This document shows, piece by piece, positions 1 to 14,006 of a stretch of 64,000 bases of DNA. Position 1 is the first letter of the stretch. The number at the start of each line of letters is the position of its first letter. This DNA is from Nitratiruptor sp. YY09-18 (GTDB lineage: Bacteria; Campylobacterota; Campylobacteria; Campylobacterales; Nitratiruptoraceae), in NCBI RefSeq assembly GCF_016593235.1, contig NZ_AP023065.1:682001-746000 (forward strand), read 5' to 3'. The notes below the pieces were generated by a model. That model was not told the origin of the DNA and ran no database searches. It was given only the letters and a program-made list of their open reading frames with translations. The position numbers were made by a program, and so were the translations under genes.

Positions 1-69
1 ATTCTTTTCTATATCTTTTTTTATACGCTCTTTGAGAGGAATTTTTGTTGTTGTTTGTATCTGTGGCAT
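1..69 (-). CDS. 5' fragment of an unidentified gene running off the window
   Basis: Starting 7 nt after the antiporter stop on the minus strand, an ATG opens a frame of 23 codons that reaches the window edge without a stop. It begins MPQIQTTTKIPLKERIKKD and is rich in Lys, Thr and Ile. The ribosome-binding site is poor. It would be the next gene of the hemW-dedA-antiporter run. Too little is visible to assign a family, and it may be a chance open frame. Confidence 0.35.
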   Translation of the reverse strand, partial: MPQIQTTTKIPLKERIKKDIEKN

Positions 70-76
70 ATGTCTG

Positions 77-1633
77 TTAGGCTTCTTCATTCTCTAGTGC
101 AAATATTTCGCCATCGAGCTCGTTTTTCAATGTCTCATACGTTAGATAATCAATAGAACCGTTGCGAAAGAGTTCTAGGAGTGTTTGTTTTTGTTCGGTA
201 AGGAGATGGAGCTTGATACGTACAAGCTCGCTTTTGAGAAGTGCCTCTTTTGCAGGTGTCATAGACTGTAGCTTTTGTGTAAGCTCTTCAAGCTCTTTTT
301 GGAAAGTCTCTTGAAGAATCTGCGCATTTTGTTCACTGATAATTTTGTGCTTGCGAAGATATGCAATTTTTTCGAGACTATTTTGCAAAAGTGTGATGCG
401 CGTTCTGATCTTTTCATACTCTAAAATTTGTGCTATAGGAGAGACGAGACCCAGCAGGCGAAGGAGTGGAGCCATAGTAAGCCCCTGGATAAAAATTGAT
501 AGTAGTACAACACCAAAAACTAGTGTGACGATGAGGTCTTTGTATGCAAAGCTATCAGGAAGCGAGAGAGCCAGTACCATAGAAAGGGCGCCTCTCAATC
601 CTCCCCAACTCAACACAGGTGTCCAACGTAATGGAAATCTCATCTTTGTTGGATAAAAGATTGCCCATGTGGCAAAAACTACAATAAATCGTGCTACAAG
701 AGTAGCAACATAAGCGAGCAGCACAAAGGGCCAAAGACCCCATAGCATCTTGAGATCGATCGCCATCCCCATCAAAAGAAAAATCAATGAGTTCATAGCA
801 AATGCGATATATTCCCAAAAATTCTCCGTACTTAGACGAATGGCGGGGAAGAGTGTATTGGCAAAGCCTCTTTGCCCAATGACCAGTCCGGTAGCCACAG
901 TACTCATAACCCCTGATGTATCGAGATTTTTGGCAATAAGAAAAGAGCCGTATGCTGCTACAGTGGTAAGGGTGATGACGACCATGGCATCATCGAGATT
1001 TTTTATAATCTCTGCCATCAAAAAGCCAATGATTGTCCCGATGATAAGACCAAGACCGACAACACGGAAAAATTCAAAAGCTGCGTCTTGGGGAGTGGAG
1101 AGTTGTCCATGGACATAAATCCACACAATCATGAAAAGAACAATCGCCGTACCATCATTGAGGAGGCTCTCACTCTCGGTGATGATGCGCAGACGATTTG
1201 GGACGCCCAATTGCTTAAAAAGTGCTACGACTGCGACGGGATCGGTGGCCGCGACGGCAGCTCCAAAGAGGATACCAATCGCCCAGCTGAGTCCATGAAG
1301 ATCGGGAACGGACTCACTGATTGGAATCATCACCGCTGCAGTAGTCAGTGTAGAGAGAATGACTCCCGGCACCACCAGAGTGGTGATAATCCCGAAATCT
1401 CGTTTCAAATCCTCAAATTTTAGATGAATGGCCGCTTCAAAAATAAGAGGTGGCAAGAAAATATCGTAGAGGAGATCTTGTGTGAGATGTGGTGCATTGA
1501 GCAGATGGAGTGAGCCGATGATAATGCCAACTGCCATGAGGGCAATTGTATATGGCAGGTGAATGTGTCTTGCTACAACTGCAACAATTGAGGCGATGAT
1601 AAAGAGTATTAAAACTACACTCTCATAATTCAC
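77..1633 (-). CDS. CPA1-family Na+/H+ antiporter (NhaP-like)
   Basis: Inner-membrane monovalent cation/proton antiporter of about 518 residues. The first 400 residues are a dozen or so hydrophobic segments. They carry the CPA1 ion-binding signatures TDP (about 130-132) and ESLLND (about 155-160). The last 100 residues are a charged, probably coiled cytosolic tail rich in Glu, Lys and Leu, where this family usually places its regulatory region. I chose the GTG at 1633 because an AAGGA-type site sits just before it; an upstream in-frame ATG at 1654 would add seven basic residues. The gene overlaps the end of dedA by 11 nt, so the two are probably translationally coupled. The transported ion (Na+, K+ or both) cannot be told from sequence. 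Confidence 0.9.
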   Translation of the reverse strand: MNYESVVLILFIIASIVAVVARHIHLPYTIALMAVGIIIGSLHLLNAPHLTQDLLYDIFLPPLIFEAAIHLKFEDLKRDFGIITTLVVPGVILSTLTTAAVMIPISESVPDLHGLSWAIGILFGAAVAATDPVAVVALFKQLGVPNRLRIITESESLLNDGTAIVLFMIVWIYVHGQLSTPQDAAFEFFRVVGLGLIIGTIIGFLMAEIIKNLDDAMVVITLTTVAAYGSFLIAKNLDTSGVMSTVATGLVIGQRGFANTLFPAIRLSTENFWEYIAFAMNSLIFLLMGMAIDLKMLWGLWPFVLLAYVATLVARFIVVFATWAIFYPTKMRFPLRWTPVLSWGGLRGALSMVLALSLPDSFAYKDLIVTLVFGVVLLSIFIQGLTMAPLLRLLGLVSPIAQILEYEKIRTRITLLQNSLEKIAYLRKHKIISEQNAQILQETFQKELEELTQKLQSMTPAKEALLKSELVRIKLHLLTEQKQTLLELFRNGSIDYLTYETLKNELDGEIFALENEEA

Positions 1634-2213
1634 TGCTTTCCTTTTGACTCTCATCCTCTGTGAAGATTGTATAGATCCAATAGATAAAAAGAAGAATGAG
1701 AATGAGTGCAAGAAGCCTCTTTTGTAACAAGATAACAATTTGGATAGCTGTATCACCGAGATAGTAACCAATAGAGGTAAACGTAACAGCCCATAAAAAG
1801 ACACCTACGATCTCATAGAGAAAAAATTTGGCATAGCTGTAGCCTGTCATTCCTAGTGTAAGCATGACAGGAATATGCGTTCCATAGATAAAACGCTCAA
1901 AAATGATTATGAGTGAGCCATATTTTCTAACAAGGCGATTTGCTATCTTCTTTTTTTGCGGATGGGTATTGAGCCATTTTTGAGCTCTATTTTTGAAAAA
2001 TCTCCCCACAGAAAATGTAAATGTATCACCAAGAAGTGCGCCGATGGAGGCTATGAGAATGATGTTTTCATAAGTAAAGACTTTGCCTTTGTGTGCAAGC
2101 CATCCAGCTAACATGAGGCCGATTTCGCCTTCTAAAACACTCCAGATAAAAAGAGCTACATATCCATACCCCAAGAGAAGATGCACAGGATATGTGAAGA
2201 GTTTCAAAATCAT
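1623..2213 (-). CDS. DedA/SNARE-associated family membrane protein
   Basis: A 196-residue DedA-family integral membrane protein. Members are thought to move lipids, notably undecaprenyl phosphate or phosphatidylethanolamine, across the inner membrane and to affect envelope homeostasis. Visible family features are the early acidic motif LEGEIGLMLAG (about 28-38), the GALLGDTFTFSVGR segment (about 58-71) and a later amphipathic stretch FERFIYGTHIPV. In that stretch the usual P-G-x-R is replaced by Y-G-T-H. The start has a good AAGAGGA site. It lies between hemW and the antiporter on the same strand. A second DedA paralogue is at 47768-48463. The exact substrate is not known. Confidence 0.85.
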   Translation of the reverse strand: MILKLFTYPVHLLLGYGYVALFIWSVLEGEIGLMLAGWLAHKGKVFTYENIILIASIGALLGDTFTFSVGRFFKNRAQKWLNTHPQKKKIANRLVRKYGSLIIIFERFIYGTHIPVMLTLGMTGYSYAKFFLYEIVGVFLWAVTFTSIGYYLGDTAIQIVILLQKRLLALILILLFIYWIYTIFTEDESQKESSEL

Positions 2214-2241
2214 ATTTTCCTCTTATGCACAAATTTATTTG

Positions 2242-2247
2242 ATTATA
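2242..2247 (-). promoter_or_regulatory. putative -10 box upstream of dedA
   Basis: In the 57-nt gap between hemW and dedA the minus strand reads TATAAT about 29 nt before the dedA start, within a very AT-rich stretch. No good -35 hexamer is visible. That is common in Campylobacterota, where -35 regions are often replaced by periodic AT tracts. It may give dedA and the antiporter a start independent of hemW. Confidence 0.4.
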
Positions 2248-2270
2248 TATTTTTTTATATAAAGATAAAT

Positions 2271-3302
2271 TTAGTTAGTGAGAAAGAGAGCTAATTCATC
2301 AGCGAGGAAGAAGTTGGTATTATAGACTCTCTTGCCCTTTTGGACAAGTTTTCCCTCATCGATTAAAATCGTTACTTTTTGTGGATTAAGAAGATCTTTA
2401 TCTACACCGACAATACTACGTAGTCCCAAAAAAATCTGTTCAAAGCATAAATCTTCGTGATTTAAGTGTTCAAGCTCTTTATGTATTGGGTCTTTTGTAT
2501 AGTGTATGAGATCAGTATGAGGATAGTAGCGAGTAGTACTCACAAATCCTACTGCACCACAGCCAATGCCAAGATACTCTTCCAATCTCCAGTATCCCAG
2601 ATTGTGTTTTGATCGATATGCACCAAAGTTGCTCACCTCATACTGCTCAAATGGGATGAGCTCTTTGAGGAGGTAACCAAGGTTTTCATCATTTTTTTGC
2701 ACGTGCGGGGTGGATGCAAATGGAGTATTCTCTTCGATTGTGAGTGCATATGCGCTAATATGATCGATTGGCAGCTCTAAAGCTTGCTCGATATCGCTCC
2801 TGAGTAGCTCCTTGGAATCTATGGCAGTATCGTAGATAATATCAAGATTAATATGCTTAAAGCCAGCTTTTGCAGCATTTTCGATAGCCTCAATAGCATC
2901 TTTTTTAGAGTGAGCACGACCGAGAAATTTTAGCTTTGCTTCATCAAAACTTTGTACCCCAAAACTTATACGGTTGACCCCTAGCTCTCTCATACCCTCT
3001 AGCCAGCTCTTTGAAGCGCTGTTAGGATTGGCTTCTACAGTTATTTCACAATTTTTATCTAGCAAAGGCTCAAGAGTTTGAAAGAGAGGGATAAAAAGCT
3101 CAGGCTTGATAGTTGAGGGAGTACCACCACCAATAAAAACAGTTTCGATTTTTTGGACGTCAAATTCATGCAGATCTTTTTGGAGTTGGAGCAAAAGAGC
3201 TTGCATATATCTACTTTTGAGATGATAGTTTTGGGTAAAAGAGTTAAATGCACAGTAGTGGCACTTACTATCACAAAAAGGAATATGAATGTATATGAGC
3301 AA
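2271..3302 (-). CDS. hemW: HemW-type radical SAM protein (heme chaperone)
   Basis: Radical SAM protein of 343 residues. The N-terminus carries the cluster motif C10-x3-C14-x2-C17 (CDSKCHYC) followed by the FIGGGTPS SAM-binding loop at about 56-63. The length and the absence of the HemN N-terminal extension favour HemW, a heme-binding protein thought to deliver heme, over the true oxygen-independent coproporphyrinogen oxidase HemN. Many databases still label this family as coproporphyrinogen oxidase-like. The start codon appears to be TTG, placed five bases after AAGGAT. The gene is divergent from rppH, and a TATAAT lies upstream at 3333-3338. Confidence 0.88.
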   Translation of the reverse strand: MLIYIHIPFCDSKCHYCAFNSFTQNYHLKSRYMQALLLQLQKDLHEFDVQKIETVFIGGGTPSTIKPELFIPLFQTLEPLLDKNCEITVEANPNSASKSWLEGMRELGVNRISFGVQSFDEAKLKFLGRAHSKKDAIEAIENAAKAGFKHINLDIIYDTAIDSKELLRSDIEQALELPIDHISAYALTIEENTPFASTPHVQKNDENLGYLLKELIPFEQYEVSNFGAYRSKHNLGYWRLEEYLGIGCGAVGFVSTTRYYPHTDLIHYTKDPIHKELEHLNHEDLCFEQIFLGLRSIVGVDKDLLNPQKVTILIDEGKLVQKGKRVYNTNFFLADELALFLTN

Positions 3303-3332
3303 TTTTTATCCTTTTTTAAATAGTAAGTGAGT

Positions 3333-3338
3333 ATTATA
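3333..3338 (-). promoter_or_regulatory. putative -10 box for hemW
   Basis: The minus strand reads TATAAT about 31 nt before the hemW TTG start, in the hemW/rppH divergent gap. The hexamer 17 nt upstream (AGGTCA) is a weak -35. The plus-strand promoter for the rppH operon must lie in the same 110-nt gap, but I cannot place it with confidence. Confidence 0.4.
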
Positions 3339-3412
3339 TCAATTAAAAAAAAGTGTGACCTAAAGTGAAACATAATTTCGTTTTAGGTCTGGCTTTTTGG
3401 AAAAGAGGGTAT

Positions 3413-3880
3413 ATGGCAAAAAAGAGATATAGGCCAAATGTAGCAGCGATAGTATTGTCAAGTGACTACCCGAAAAATGTCCGATTTTTAATAGCCGCAC
3501 GGACTGATGTTGAAGATTCGTGGCAATTTCCTCAAGGAGGTATAGATAAAGGCGAGACACCAAAAGAAGCCCTTTTGCGTGAGCTCAAAGAGGAGATAGG
3601 CACAGATGAGGTGGAGATCATTGCTGAATATCCTGAATGGGTAAGTTACGATTTTCCTAAAACAATTGCAAAAAAAATGTATCCATTTGATGGACAGACA
3701 CAAAAATATTTTCTGGTTCGGCTCAAACCTGGCGCAAAAATCAATCTCGATACAAAAGATCCTGAGTTTAGCGCTTATAAGTTTGTCTCTTATCCAGAGC
3801 TTTTTAATTATGTGACATTTTTTAAAAGACCGGTTTATAAAAAAGTCTTGGAATACTTCAAAAAAGAGGGGTATGTTTAA
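3413..3880 (+). CDS. rppH: RNA 5'-pyrophosphohydrolase (Nudix)
   Basis: RppH removes pyrophosphate from 5'-triphosphate mRNA ends and so starts RNA decay; the family also includes diadenosine polyphosphate hydrolases. The 155-residue protein has a complete Nudix box at residues 42-64: G42, E48 and the R56-E57-x-x-E60-E61-x-G63 core. The WQFPQGGID context is characteristic of RppH. I take the ATG at 3413, which follows an AGAGGG site, not the upstream start at 3365, which would add 16 residues unlike the family. This is the first gene of a long overlapping operon, and its stop shares a base with the lysC start (TAATG). Confidence 0.9.
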   Translation: MAKKRYRPNVAAIVLSSDYPKNVRFLIAARTDVEDSWQFPQGGIDKGETPKEALLRELKEEIGTDEVEIIAEYPEWVSYDFPKTIAKKMYPFDGQTQKYFLVRLKPGAKINLDTKDPEFSAYKFVSYPELFNYVTFFKRPVYKKVLEYFKKEGYV

Positions 3881-5085
3881 TGCTTATTGTCCAAAAATAT
3901 GGTGGAACGAGTGTAGGAAATCTTGAGCGCATTGAAAATGTTGCTAAGAGAGTAGCAAAAACAAAAGAGGCAGGCAATGATGTTGTCGTAGTTGTCTCAG
4001 CAATGAGTGGAGAGACGAATAAACTCATAGAGTTTGCTAAATACTTTAGCCCGACTCCAAGCAGACGTGATATGGACCTGCTACTTAGTAGTGGTGAGCG
4101 TATTACTGCAGCATTGCTCTCTATTGCACTCAATGAGATGGGGCTTCCAACTGTTGCCATGACCGGTCGCCAAGCTGGTATCGTAACGGACAAATCCCAC
4201 ACAGTTGCACGCATCGAAAAGATCAATCCAGAACCTATGCAAAAAGCACTCAAAGAGGGAAAAATTGTAGTAGTTGCTGGTTTTCAAGGAATTACTGAAG
4301 ATGGGGAAGTAACAACTTTGGGTCGTGGTGGAAGTGACCTCACAGCTGTAGCGATTGCTGGGGCACTGGGAGCAGGTAAGTGTGAAATATACTCTGATGT
4401 TGATGGAGTCTACACGACAGATCCAAGGATAGAGCCAAAAGCGAAGAAGCTTGATAAAATAAGCTATGATGAGATGCTAGAGCTTGCGAGTCTTGGAGCA
4501 AAAGTTTTGCAAAATAGAAGCGTAGAACTTGCTAAAAAGTTAGGAGTAGTGATCGAAGCACGCAGCAGTTTCAACGACAATCCTGGAACAATTATCACAA
4601 AGGAAGAGGATATCATGGAAAAACCACTTGTAAGCGGTATAGCTCTTGATAAAAATCAAGCAAGGGTGAGTCTCAGAGGAGTCAAAGATAGACCAGGTAT
4701 CGCAGCAGAGATCTTCAAAGCTTTGGCAAAAGAGAATATCAATGTCGATATGATTGTACAGACAATCGGTGAAGATGGAAAAACAAATCTCGACTTTACT
4801 GTGCCGCAAAATGAGCTCGAGCTTGTGAAAAAAGTGATGGAAAAGTTTAAAGATGAGTATGAAAAGGTTGAGTACGATCCTAATGTGGCAAAAGTGAGTA
4901 TCGTTGGAGTCGGTATGAAGTCTCACAGTGGTGTAGCTAGCAAAGCTTTTGAAACAATGGCAAATGAGAATATCAATATCGAGATGATAAGCACAAGCGA
5001 GATAAAAATCTCTATGATTATCGATGAAAAATATGGAGAGCTAGCTGTTCGTGCTTTGCACGCAGCCTATGAATTAGACAAATGA
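3880..5085 (+). CDS. lysC: aspartate kinase
   Basis: Aspartokinase phosphorylates aspartate, the first step towards lysine, threonine, methionine and diaminopimelate. The 401-residue protein has the kinase signature KYGGTSVG at 6-13 and the GRGGSDLTA substrate loop at about 147-155. Two ACT regulatory domains occupy roughly 265-401, seen as the paired RPGIAAEIFKAL and HSGVASKAFETM segments. That architecture suggests feedback control by lysine and/or threonine. It overlaps rppH by 1 nt and hobA by 4 nt (ATGA). The neighbours hobA, holB and folP match the order seen in Helicobacter pylori. Confidence 0.95.
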   Translation: MLIVQKYGGTSVGNLERIENVAKRVAKTKEAGNDVVVVVSAMSGETNKLIEFAKYFSPTPSRRDMDLLLSSGERITAALLSIALNEMGLPTVAMTGRQAGIVTDKSHTVARIEKINPEPMQKALKEGKIVVVAGFQGITEDGEVTTLGRGGSDLTAVAIAGALGAGKCEIYSDVDGVYTTDPRIEPKAKKLDKISYDEMLELASLGAKVLQNRSVELAKKLGVVIEARSSFNDNPGTIITKEEDIMEKPLVSGIALDKNQARVSLRGVKDRPGIAAEIFKALAKENINVDMIVQTIGEDGKTNLDFTVPQNELELVKKVMEKFKDEYEKVEYDPNVAKVSIVGVGMKSHSGVASKAFETMANENINIEMISTSEIKISMIIDEKYGELAVRALHAAYELDK

Positions 5086-5633
5086 GCCAGTCAATAGATC
5101 AGTGGACACTTAAGACAATACGCTATGATAAGAGCATGATGAATTGGCTAGAGGAGCGCCGCTATGAGTGGATTCCTCTCGCAGCAGATGCAATTGCGCG
5201 TATCATCGATGGTTTTAGTGTCTTGGTGCTCACTGATGATGAGCATGAGTGGTTTTGTCGCTATGTAGTCACTTCACTCAACAAACCAAATAAAAACCGT
5301 CCCTTTATCCCTGTTTACGATCTCAAAAGAGCATTTCCAGCAACGCAGTTTGTCAATACCAACCAAGATGTGGAATTTTTGTTCGATATGCTCTCTATAT
5401 CTTTTGAGGAACGCTTCTTTATCTGGTATATTGGAAGATCCACTTCACGATACGTTAAAATTGCCAAACGGAGCGATGATAGCTTTTTGTGGATTATGGA
5501 TGAGGATATGCAAAACAATTTTACTCTCAAATCATATGATGATCTTTTAGATGTAAAGCTCATACAGCTCTTTCGCCTCTTTGATAAAAGTATCGATGCA
5601 GCAATTTTTGGAGAGATCGATCTTGCCATATGA
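5082..5633 (+). CDS. hobA: HobA, DnaA-interacting initiation factor
   Basis: HobA binds domain I-II of DnaA and promotes assembly of the initiation complex at oriC. It is the Campylobacterota structural counterpart of DiaA and is confined to that phylum. This 183-residue protein has the right length and position: directly after lysC and before holB, overlapping each by 4 nt. It has no membrane segments and no enzymatic motif. Its N-terminus has the compact WxLxxIR start and aromatic residues expected of the family. I rely heavily on gene order, because HobA sequences diverge strongly. It is the best single phylum marker in the window. Confidence 0.85.
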   Translation: MSQSIDQWTLKTIRYDKSMMNWLEERRYEWIPLAADAIARIIDGFSVLVLTDDEHEWFCRYVVTSLNKPNKNRPFIPVYDLKRAFPATQFVNTNQDVEFLFDMLSISFEERFFIWYIGRSTSRYVKIAKRSDDSFLWIMDEDMQNNFTLKSYDDLLDVKLIQLFRLFDKSIDAAIFGEIDLAI

Positions 5634-6241
5634 TAGAACCGCATAATCAGATTATCATTACCCAAGATTTTGATACTCTGCGTCAAAATTTGCAAGAGAG
5701 TATCGAAAAAGAGAATCTCGATATCATTGAAACAGATGAACTCAAAATTGAACATGCCAAAGAGATCATATCCAAAGCCTATAAAGCTACAAAAACTAAT
5801 CATTACATTGTTGTTTTTGCAAACAAATTCAATATCTATGCACAAAATGCACTGCTAAAAATCTTAGAAGAGCCGCCAGATAATATCTCTATAGTGCTCT
5901 GTGCCAAAAACAGATCTCTCTTTTTGCCTACAATCCTCTCACGCTTGCCACAAAAAATATTTGACCAAAAGATTGATAAGGAAGATTTGGAGTTCGAGAG
6001 GTTTGACCTTGAGAGACTCTATGAGCTTGTACACAACGCTAAGTTTTTATCTAAAGCAGATGCCAAGGCTTTAATTAAAGCTATGTTACACTTTGCAATA
6101 AAGCAAAATTATGCACTGAATGAAAGAGAACTAGATTATTTTGCACATGCGATTAAGTTGATCGATCTTAATTCTAATGTAGCAAATGTTTTGCTTACAG
6201 CTGGTTTAATCCTATTAACGCACAAAAAGAGAGGAAAATGA
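5630..6241 (+). CDS. holB: DNA polymerase III delta' subunit
   Basis: The delta' subunit is part of the clamp-loader complex that places the beta clamp on DNA. At 203 residues it is much shorter than the E. coli protein (334), as is usual in Campylobacterota. The clamp-loader signature NALLKILEEPP is at 73-83, followed by a segment ending in LSRLPQK where an SRC-type sensor sits. There is no Walker A motif, consistent with delta' being a non-ATPase stator. It overlaps hobA and folP by 4 nt each, placing two replication proteins side by side. Confidence 0.88.
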   Translation: MIEPHNQIIITQDFDTLRQNLQESIEKENLDIIETDELKIEHAKEIISKAYKATKTNHYIVVFANKFNIYAQNALLKILEEPPDNISIVLCAKNRSLFLPTILSRLPQKIFDQKIDKEDLEFERFDLERLYELVHNAKFLSKADAKALIKAMLHFAIKQNYALNERELDYFAHAIKLIDLNSNVANVLLTAGLILLTHKKRGK

Positions 6242-7370
6242 GAGTAGAAAAGCTTGGCTCACTCACTGATGCCGCAGCACTTATGCAGCGACTCAATGTT
6301 GATAAGCCAGGTATCAAAATCATGGCAAAAAAATCTGAAATTATGCTCTTTTTAATCAAAGATCTCCATGTAGGAGCTGCAAATATTCTCAAGCAGGATG
6401 CTTTAAGTGTGGGAGCCGATTTTGCAGTACCAAATGGCACGATTACATGTCAGTTCAAGAGGGTTGATGGACTACTCATTGGCTCGAAAAAACATATAGA
6501 GATTTTGGCAAGAAAAGAGTTAGCTCAGCCCTATGGTTTGAAAGAGCTTGCAAAGGAGCTGCGCAAATATCTTGGCTCAAAAAGCTTTCCTCTGCAGATC
6601 ATGGGTATTATAAATGCCAATGAAGATAGCTTCTATCCCCAAAGTCGCTTCATGGGCGAAAGAGCGATTGCAGCAATTGAGCAGATGATTGCAGATGGAG
6701 CAGATATTATCGATATAGGTGGCATGAGTACAAGACCTGGAAGTGAGGAGATTAGCGAAGATGAAGAGTTTGCTCGAGTCAAGCCAATTATTGATGCAAT
6801 TACAAAAAAAGATTGGAGTGTGAAGCTAAGCATTGATACCTATAGGCCAAAAGTTGCTCGCTACGCTTTAGAGAATGGCTTTAGTATAGTCAATGATATT
6901 ACAGGTTTAGAAAGTGATGAAATGGCAAAAGTTGTAGCGAAGTTTAATGCGCAAGTGGTTATAATGCATAAAAAAGGCACACCAAAAACGATGCAGCAAA
7001 ATCCATACTATGAGGATGTGCTCTTTGAAGTGGAGTGGTTTTTTGCTCAGCGTATTCAAAAAGCACAAGCTTTTGGCATAAAAGATATTATTCTTGATCC
7101 TGGAATCGGTTTTGGGAAGCGGCTTGAGGATAATATAGCACTTATAAAAAATCTCTCCCACTTTCAAAAGTTTGGATTGCCGCTATTGATTGGTGCAAGC
7201 CGCAAATCGATGATAGATAAAATCGAGTCAACACCAATCCAAGAGCGACTTCCTGGGACTTTGGCCCTCCATGCAGCAGCTGTGCAAGAGGGAGCAACAA
7301 TTGTGCGCTGTCACGATGTCAAAGAGCACAGGCAATTCTTCACAATCCAGCAAGCATTGGAAAGAGCAGT

Positions 7371-7374
<4 letters not shown>
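6238..7374 (+). CDS. folP: dihydropteroate synthase with N-terminal extension
   Basis: FolP joins 4-aminobenzoate to 6-hydroxymethyl-dihydropterin diphosphate in folate synthesis and is the sulfonamide target. The TIM-barrel core spans about 120-378. It starts at IMGIINANEDSF (121-132), a variant of the usual IMGILNVTPDSF, and continues with DIGGMSTRPGS, SIDTYRP, DPGIGFGK and GASRKS. The first 120 residues are an extra domain, so the 378-residue length exceeds the typical 270-280; such an extension is common in this phylum. It overlaps holB and the following methyltransferase gene by 4 nt each. Confidence 0.92.
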
Positions 7375-11219
<3,845 letters not shown>

Positions 11220-12002
11220 ATTCATAGCGATAGGCGCTTTTGATGGTATGCACAGAGCCCATCAAGAACTTTTTAAAAGAGCTGAAGCAATAGTGGTTAT
11301 AGAAAAAGGAAATGCACAGCTAACTCCTGGCAAAGTTCGCTGTGAGTTTACCAAGCTGCCATGCTACTTTTTTCATCTCAAAGATATTAAACAACTTGAT
11401 GCTAGGGGTTTTTTGCACCTTTTACAAGAGAAATTTCCCAATCTCCAAAAGATAGTAATAGGTTACGATTTTGCCTTCGGGAAAGATCGCAAATACTCAA
11501 TAAAAGATCTCCAAGAACTCTTTGATGGTGAAGTAGAGGTAGTTCCTGAGATCAAGATCGATGGTATTTCAGTCCATTCAAGAGTCATCAAAGAGTTCAT
11601 CAAAGAGGGGAAAATCGAAGAAGCCAACAAGCTTCTTGGAAGGCCATATATGATAGAAGGCAAGGTAGTAAAGGGACAAGGAATTGGCAAAGAGAAGCTT
11701 GTGCCTACTATCAATCTGCAGGTACACAACTTCCTCCTTCCAAAAGAAGGGGTATACGCTACGAAGACACAAATTGATGGTAAGATATATAAAAGTGTCA
11801 CATTTATTGGACATAGAATTACAACTGATGGGAGTTTTGCAGTGGAGACGCATATCCTAGAGTCATTTGAAGGAGAACCTAAGAGTGCAAGGATCTATTT
11901 CTATGCATTTTTGCGTCCCAACAAGGCATTTGACTCTTTGGATGCACTCAAGCGCCAAATTATGCAGGATATTCAAAAGGCGAAAGTAGTTTTGGAGCAG
12001 GT

Positions 12003-14006
12003 ATGAAAAGAGTGTTACTATTTATCCTTTTGAGTATTTTTGTCTATGGGCATACAAATGCTCTCATCGACGAGGAGTCTCCCTATTTGCGTCAGCATGC
12101 TCACAATCCTGTGGATTGGCTGCCCTGGGGAGAGGAGGCTTTTGAAAAAGCAAAAAAAGAGCACAAGCCCCTCTTTGTCTCAATCGGATATAGCACATGC
12201 CACTGGTGCCATGTGATGGAGAAGGAGTCATTTGAGAATGAGGAGATTGCAAAGCTTCTCAACCTCTACTATGTTCCTGTCAAAGTAGATAAAGAGGAGC
12301 GCCCAGATCTAGATAAATACTATCAGCTTGTATTTAGTGTAATGCACCATAGAAGTGGTGGATGGCCACTCACTATTATTATGAGTGAAGATGGCATACC
12401 CTTCTTTTCTGGTACATATATCCCACCTGAAGATGGGTATGGAGTCAAAGGTCTCAAGACGATCTTGCCTTACTATGCAAAAGTATATAAAAAAAATCGA
12501 GAAAAGTTAGAGAATAGGGGCAGAGCAGTTCTTAGGCTAGTAGAGTCCTATCTCTATGCACAATCACCAAAAGTGTCTTTGGATAAGAGTTTGGCAAAGA
12601 GTGCACTGGTTGAGCTAGAGAAGAGTTTTGATAGGATTTATGGTGGCTTTGGTAAGAGAGTGAAGTTTCCAGAGAGCGCTAAACTTGAGCTCTTACTAGA
12701 TATCTATGAGATTACAAAGAACAAAAAAGCACTTACTATGGTCACAAAGACACTTGATAATATGGCCGATAGGGGGCTGTATGATCAGATAGAGGGGGCA
12801 TTTTTTCGCTATACCACAGATAGAGCTTGGGAGATTCCACACTTTGAGAAGATGCTCTATACAAACGCTGAGCTCATCAGAGTCTATACAAGAGCCTATA
12901 CCCTGACAAAAAATCCTCGCTACAAAGAGGTGGTTGAGCAAACTATCAAAGAGATAGATAGACGCTTTGGAATAGTAGGGCTTTATAAAAGTGCAAGCGA
13001 TGCAGATACGCTTGGAGAGGAAGGAAGATACTTCCTCTTTGATTATAATGAAGCGTTGCGCTATCTTACAACACATGGGATTGATCCAAAAAAGGCGAAA
13101 GAGGCTTTGAAAAACCTAGCAATCACTCCTTATGGCAATTTTGATGGTGAGCTCTCTCATGCGCAGAAAGAGGGGAAAGTAGATGAGAAGATAGTGCGGC
13201 TTTTAGCAAAACTTCGCACAAAATATCCCTATCCATTTATTGACGAGAAGATCATAACTGCTTGGAATGCGATGTATATCGATGCAAAGATGCGTAGTTT
13301 CATCTTTGATAGAAGATATTTAGATGAGGCTGTGCAATCACTTGAAAAACTACTCAAAGCAAGCCTGAGAAATGGCAAACTCTACCATCAGCAACTGCCG
13401 AACAAAGCTCCTACCAAAGAGGCAATGCTAGAAGATTATGCCTTTTTGATCAAAGCATTGAGCAGCGCTTATCAACTAACGTTTCAAAAACGCTATCTCG
13501 ATCTAGCCAACAGGCTCTTTGTGCAAGCAAAGCAGAAATTTTATAAAAACGGCACCTGGTATTATAGCGCTATTGTGCCGGCAGATTTGAATGATAGCTA
13601 CTACTCAAGCGCATTAGGGACGCTCTATCACGCTATGCTAGATCTAGCGATGCTACAAGAGGACTTCCAGCTCTATAACTTTGCAAAAGCTTCTATTGAG
13701 GCAAAAGGAGCTCTTATTAAACAGATGCCAGCATCCTATCCAACTGCTACAAGAGCTATGCTAAGAGTCATCGTAGGAGATGTGCTACTCAAAAGTGCCA
13801 ATATCGATAAATACCTTGAAAAAATAGCCTCTATTCCCTACCCCTATCTTTTGGATAAAAAAGAGCCTATCAAAGATTTTATGGCATGCAAGATCGATAG
13901 CTGCTTTGCAAGCAGCGAGAGTTTTGATGAGATAGAAGAAAAAATAGTAAAACTGCTCGAAGAACAGCAAGCAAAACAAACATGGGGAAGTAAAAATGCG
14001 CGATAA
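12003..14006 (+). CDS. exported DUF255/YyaL-type thioredoxin-domain protein
   Basis: A 667-residue member of the DUF255 (YyaL, spermatogenesis-associated 20) family: an N-terminal thioredoxin-like domain followed by an (alpha/alpha)6 barrel like N-acylglucosamine 2-epimerase. It begins with a signal peptide (basic MKR, hydrophobic core, cleavage after about Ala20), so I place it in the periplasm. The CHWC motif is at 66-69 within [12 protein letters not shown], and the barrel carries conserved [12 protein letters not shown] and [13 protein letters not shown]. No activity is established for the family. A paralogue without a signal peptide is at 23968-25884. It overlaps ribF by 4 nt and cmoA by 11 nt. 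Confidence 0.82.
   Translation: MKRVLLFILLSIFVYGHTNALIDEESPYLRQHAHNPVDWLPWGEEAFEKAKKEHKPLFVSIGYSTCHWCHVMEKESFENEEIAKLLNLYYVPVKVDKEERPDLDKYYQLVFSVMHHRSGGWPLTIIMSEDGIPFFSGTYIPPEDGYGVKGLKTILPYYAKVYKKNREKLENRGRAVLRLVESYLYAQSPKVSLDKSLAKSALVELEKSFDRIYGGFGKRVKFPESAKLELLLDIYEITKNKKALTMVTKTLDNMADRGLYDQIEGAFFRYTTDRAWEIPHFEKMLYTNAELIRVYTRAYTLTKNPRYKEVVEQTIKEIDRRFGIVGLYKSASDADTLGEEGRYFLFDYNEALRYLTTHGIDPKKAKEALKNLAITPYGNFDGELSHAQKEGKVDEKIVRLLAKLRTKYPYPFIDEKIITAWNAMYIDAKMRSFIFDRRYLDEAVQSLEKLLKASLRNGKLYHQQLPNKAPTKEAMLEDYAFLIKALSSAYQLTFQKRYLDLANRLFVQAKQKFYKNGTWYYSAIVPADLNDSYYSSALGTLYHAMLDLAMLQEDFQLYNFAKASIEAKGALIKQMPASYPTATRAMLRVIVGDVLLKSANIDKYLEKIASIPYPYLLDKKEPIKDFMACKIDSCFASSESFDEIEEKIVKLLEEQQAKQTWGSKNAR

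Noticed and set aside
3365-3412. Upstream extension of rppH
   Set aside because: It would add 16 hydrophobic and basic residues unlike the family; the ATG at 3413 has the better ribosome site.
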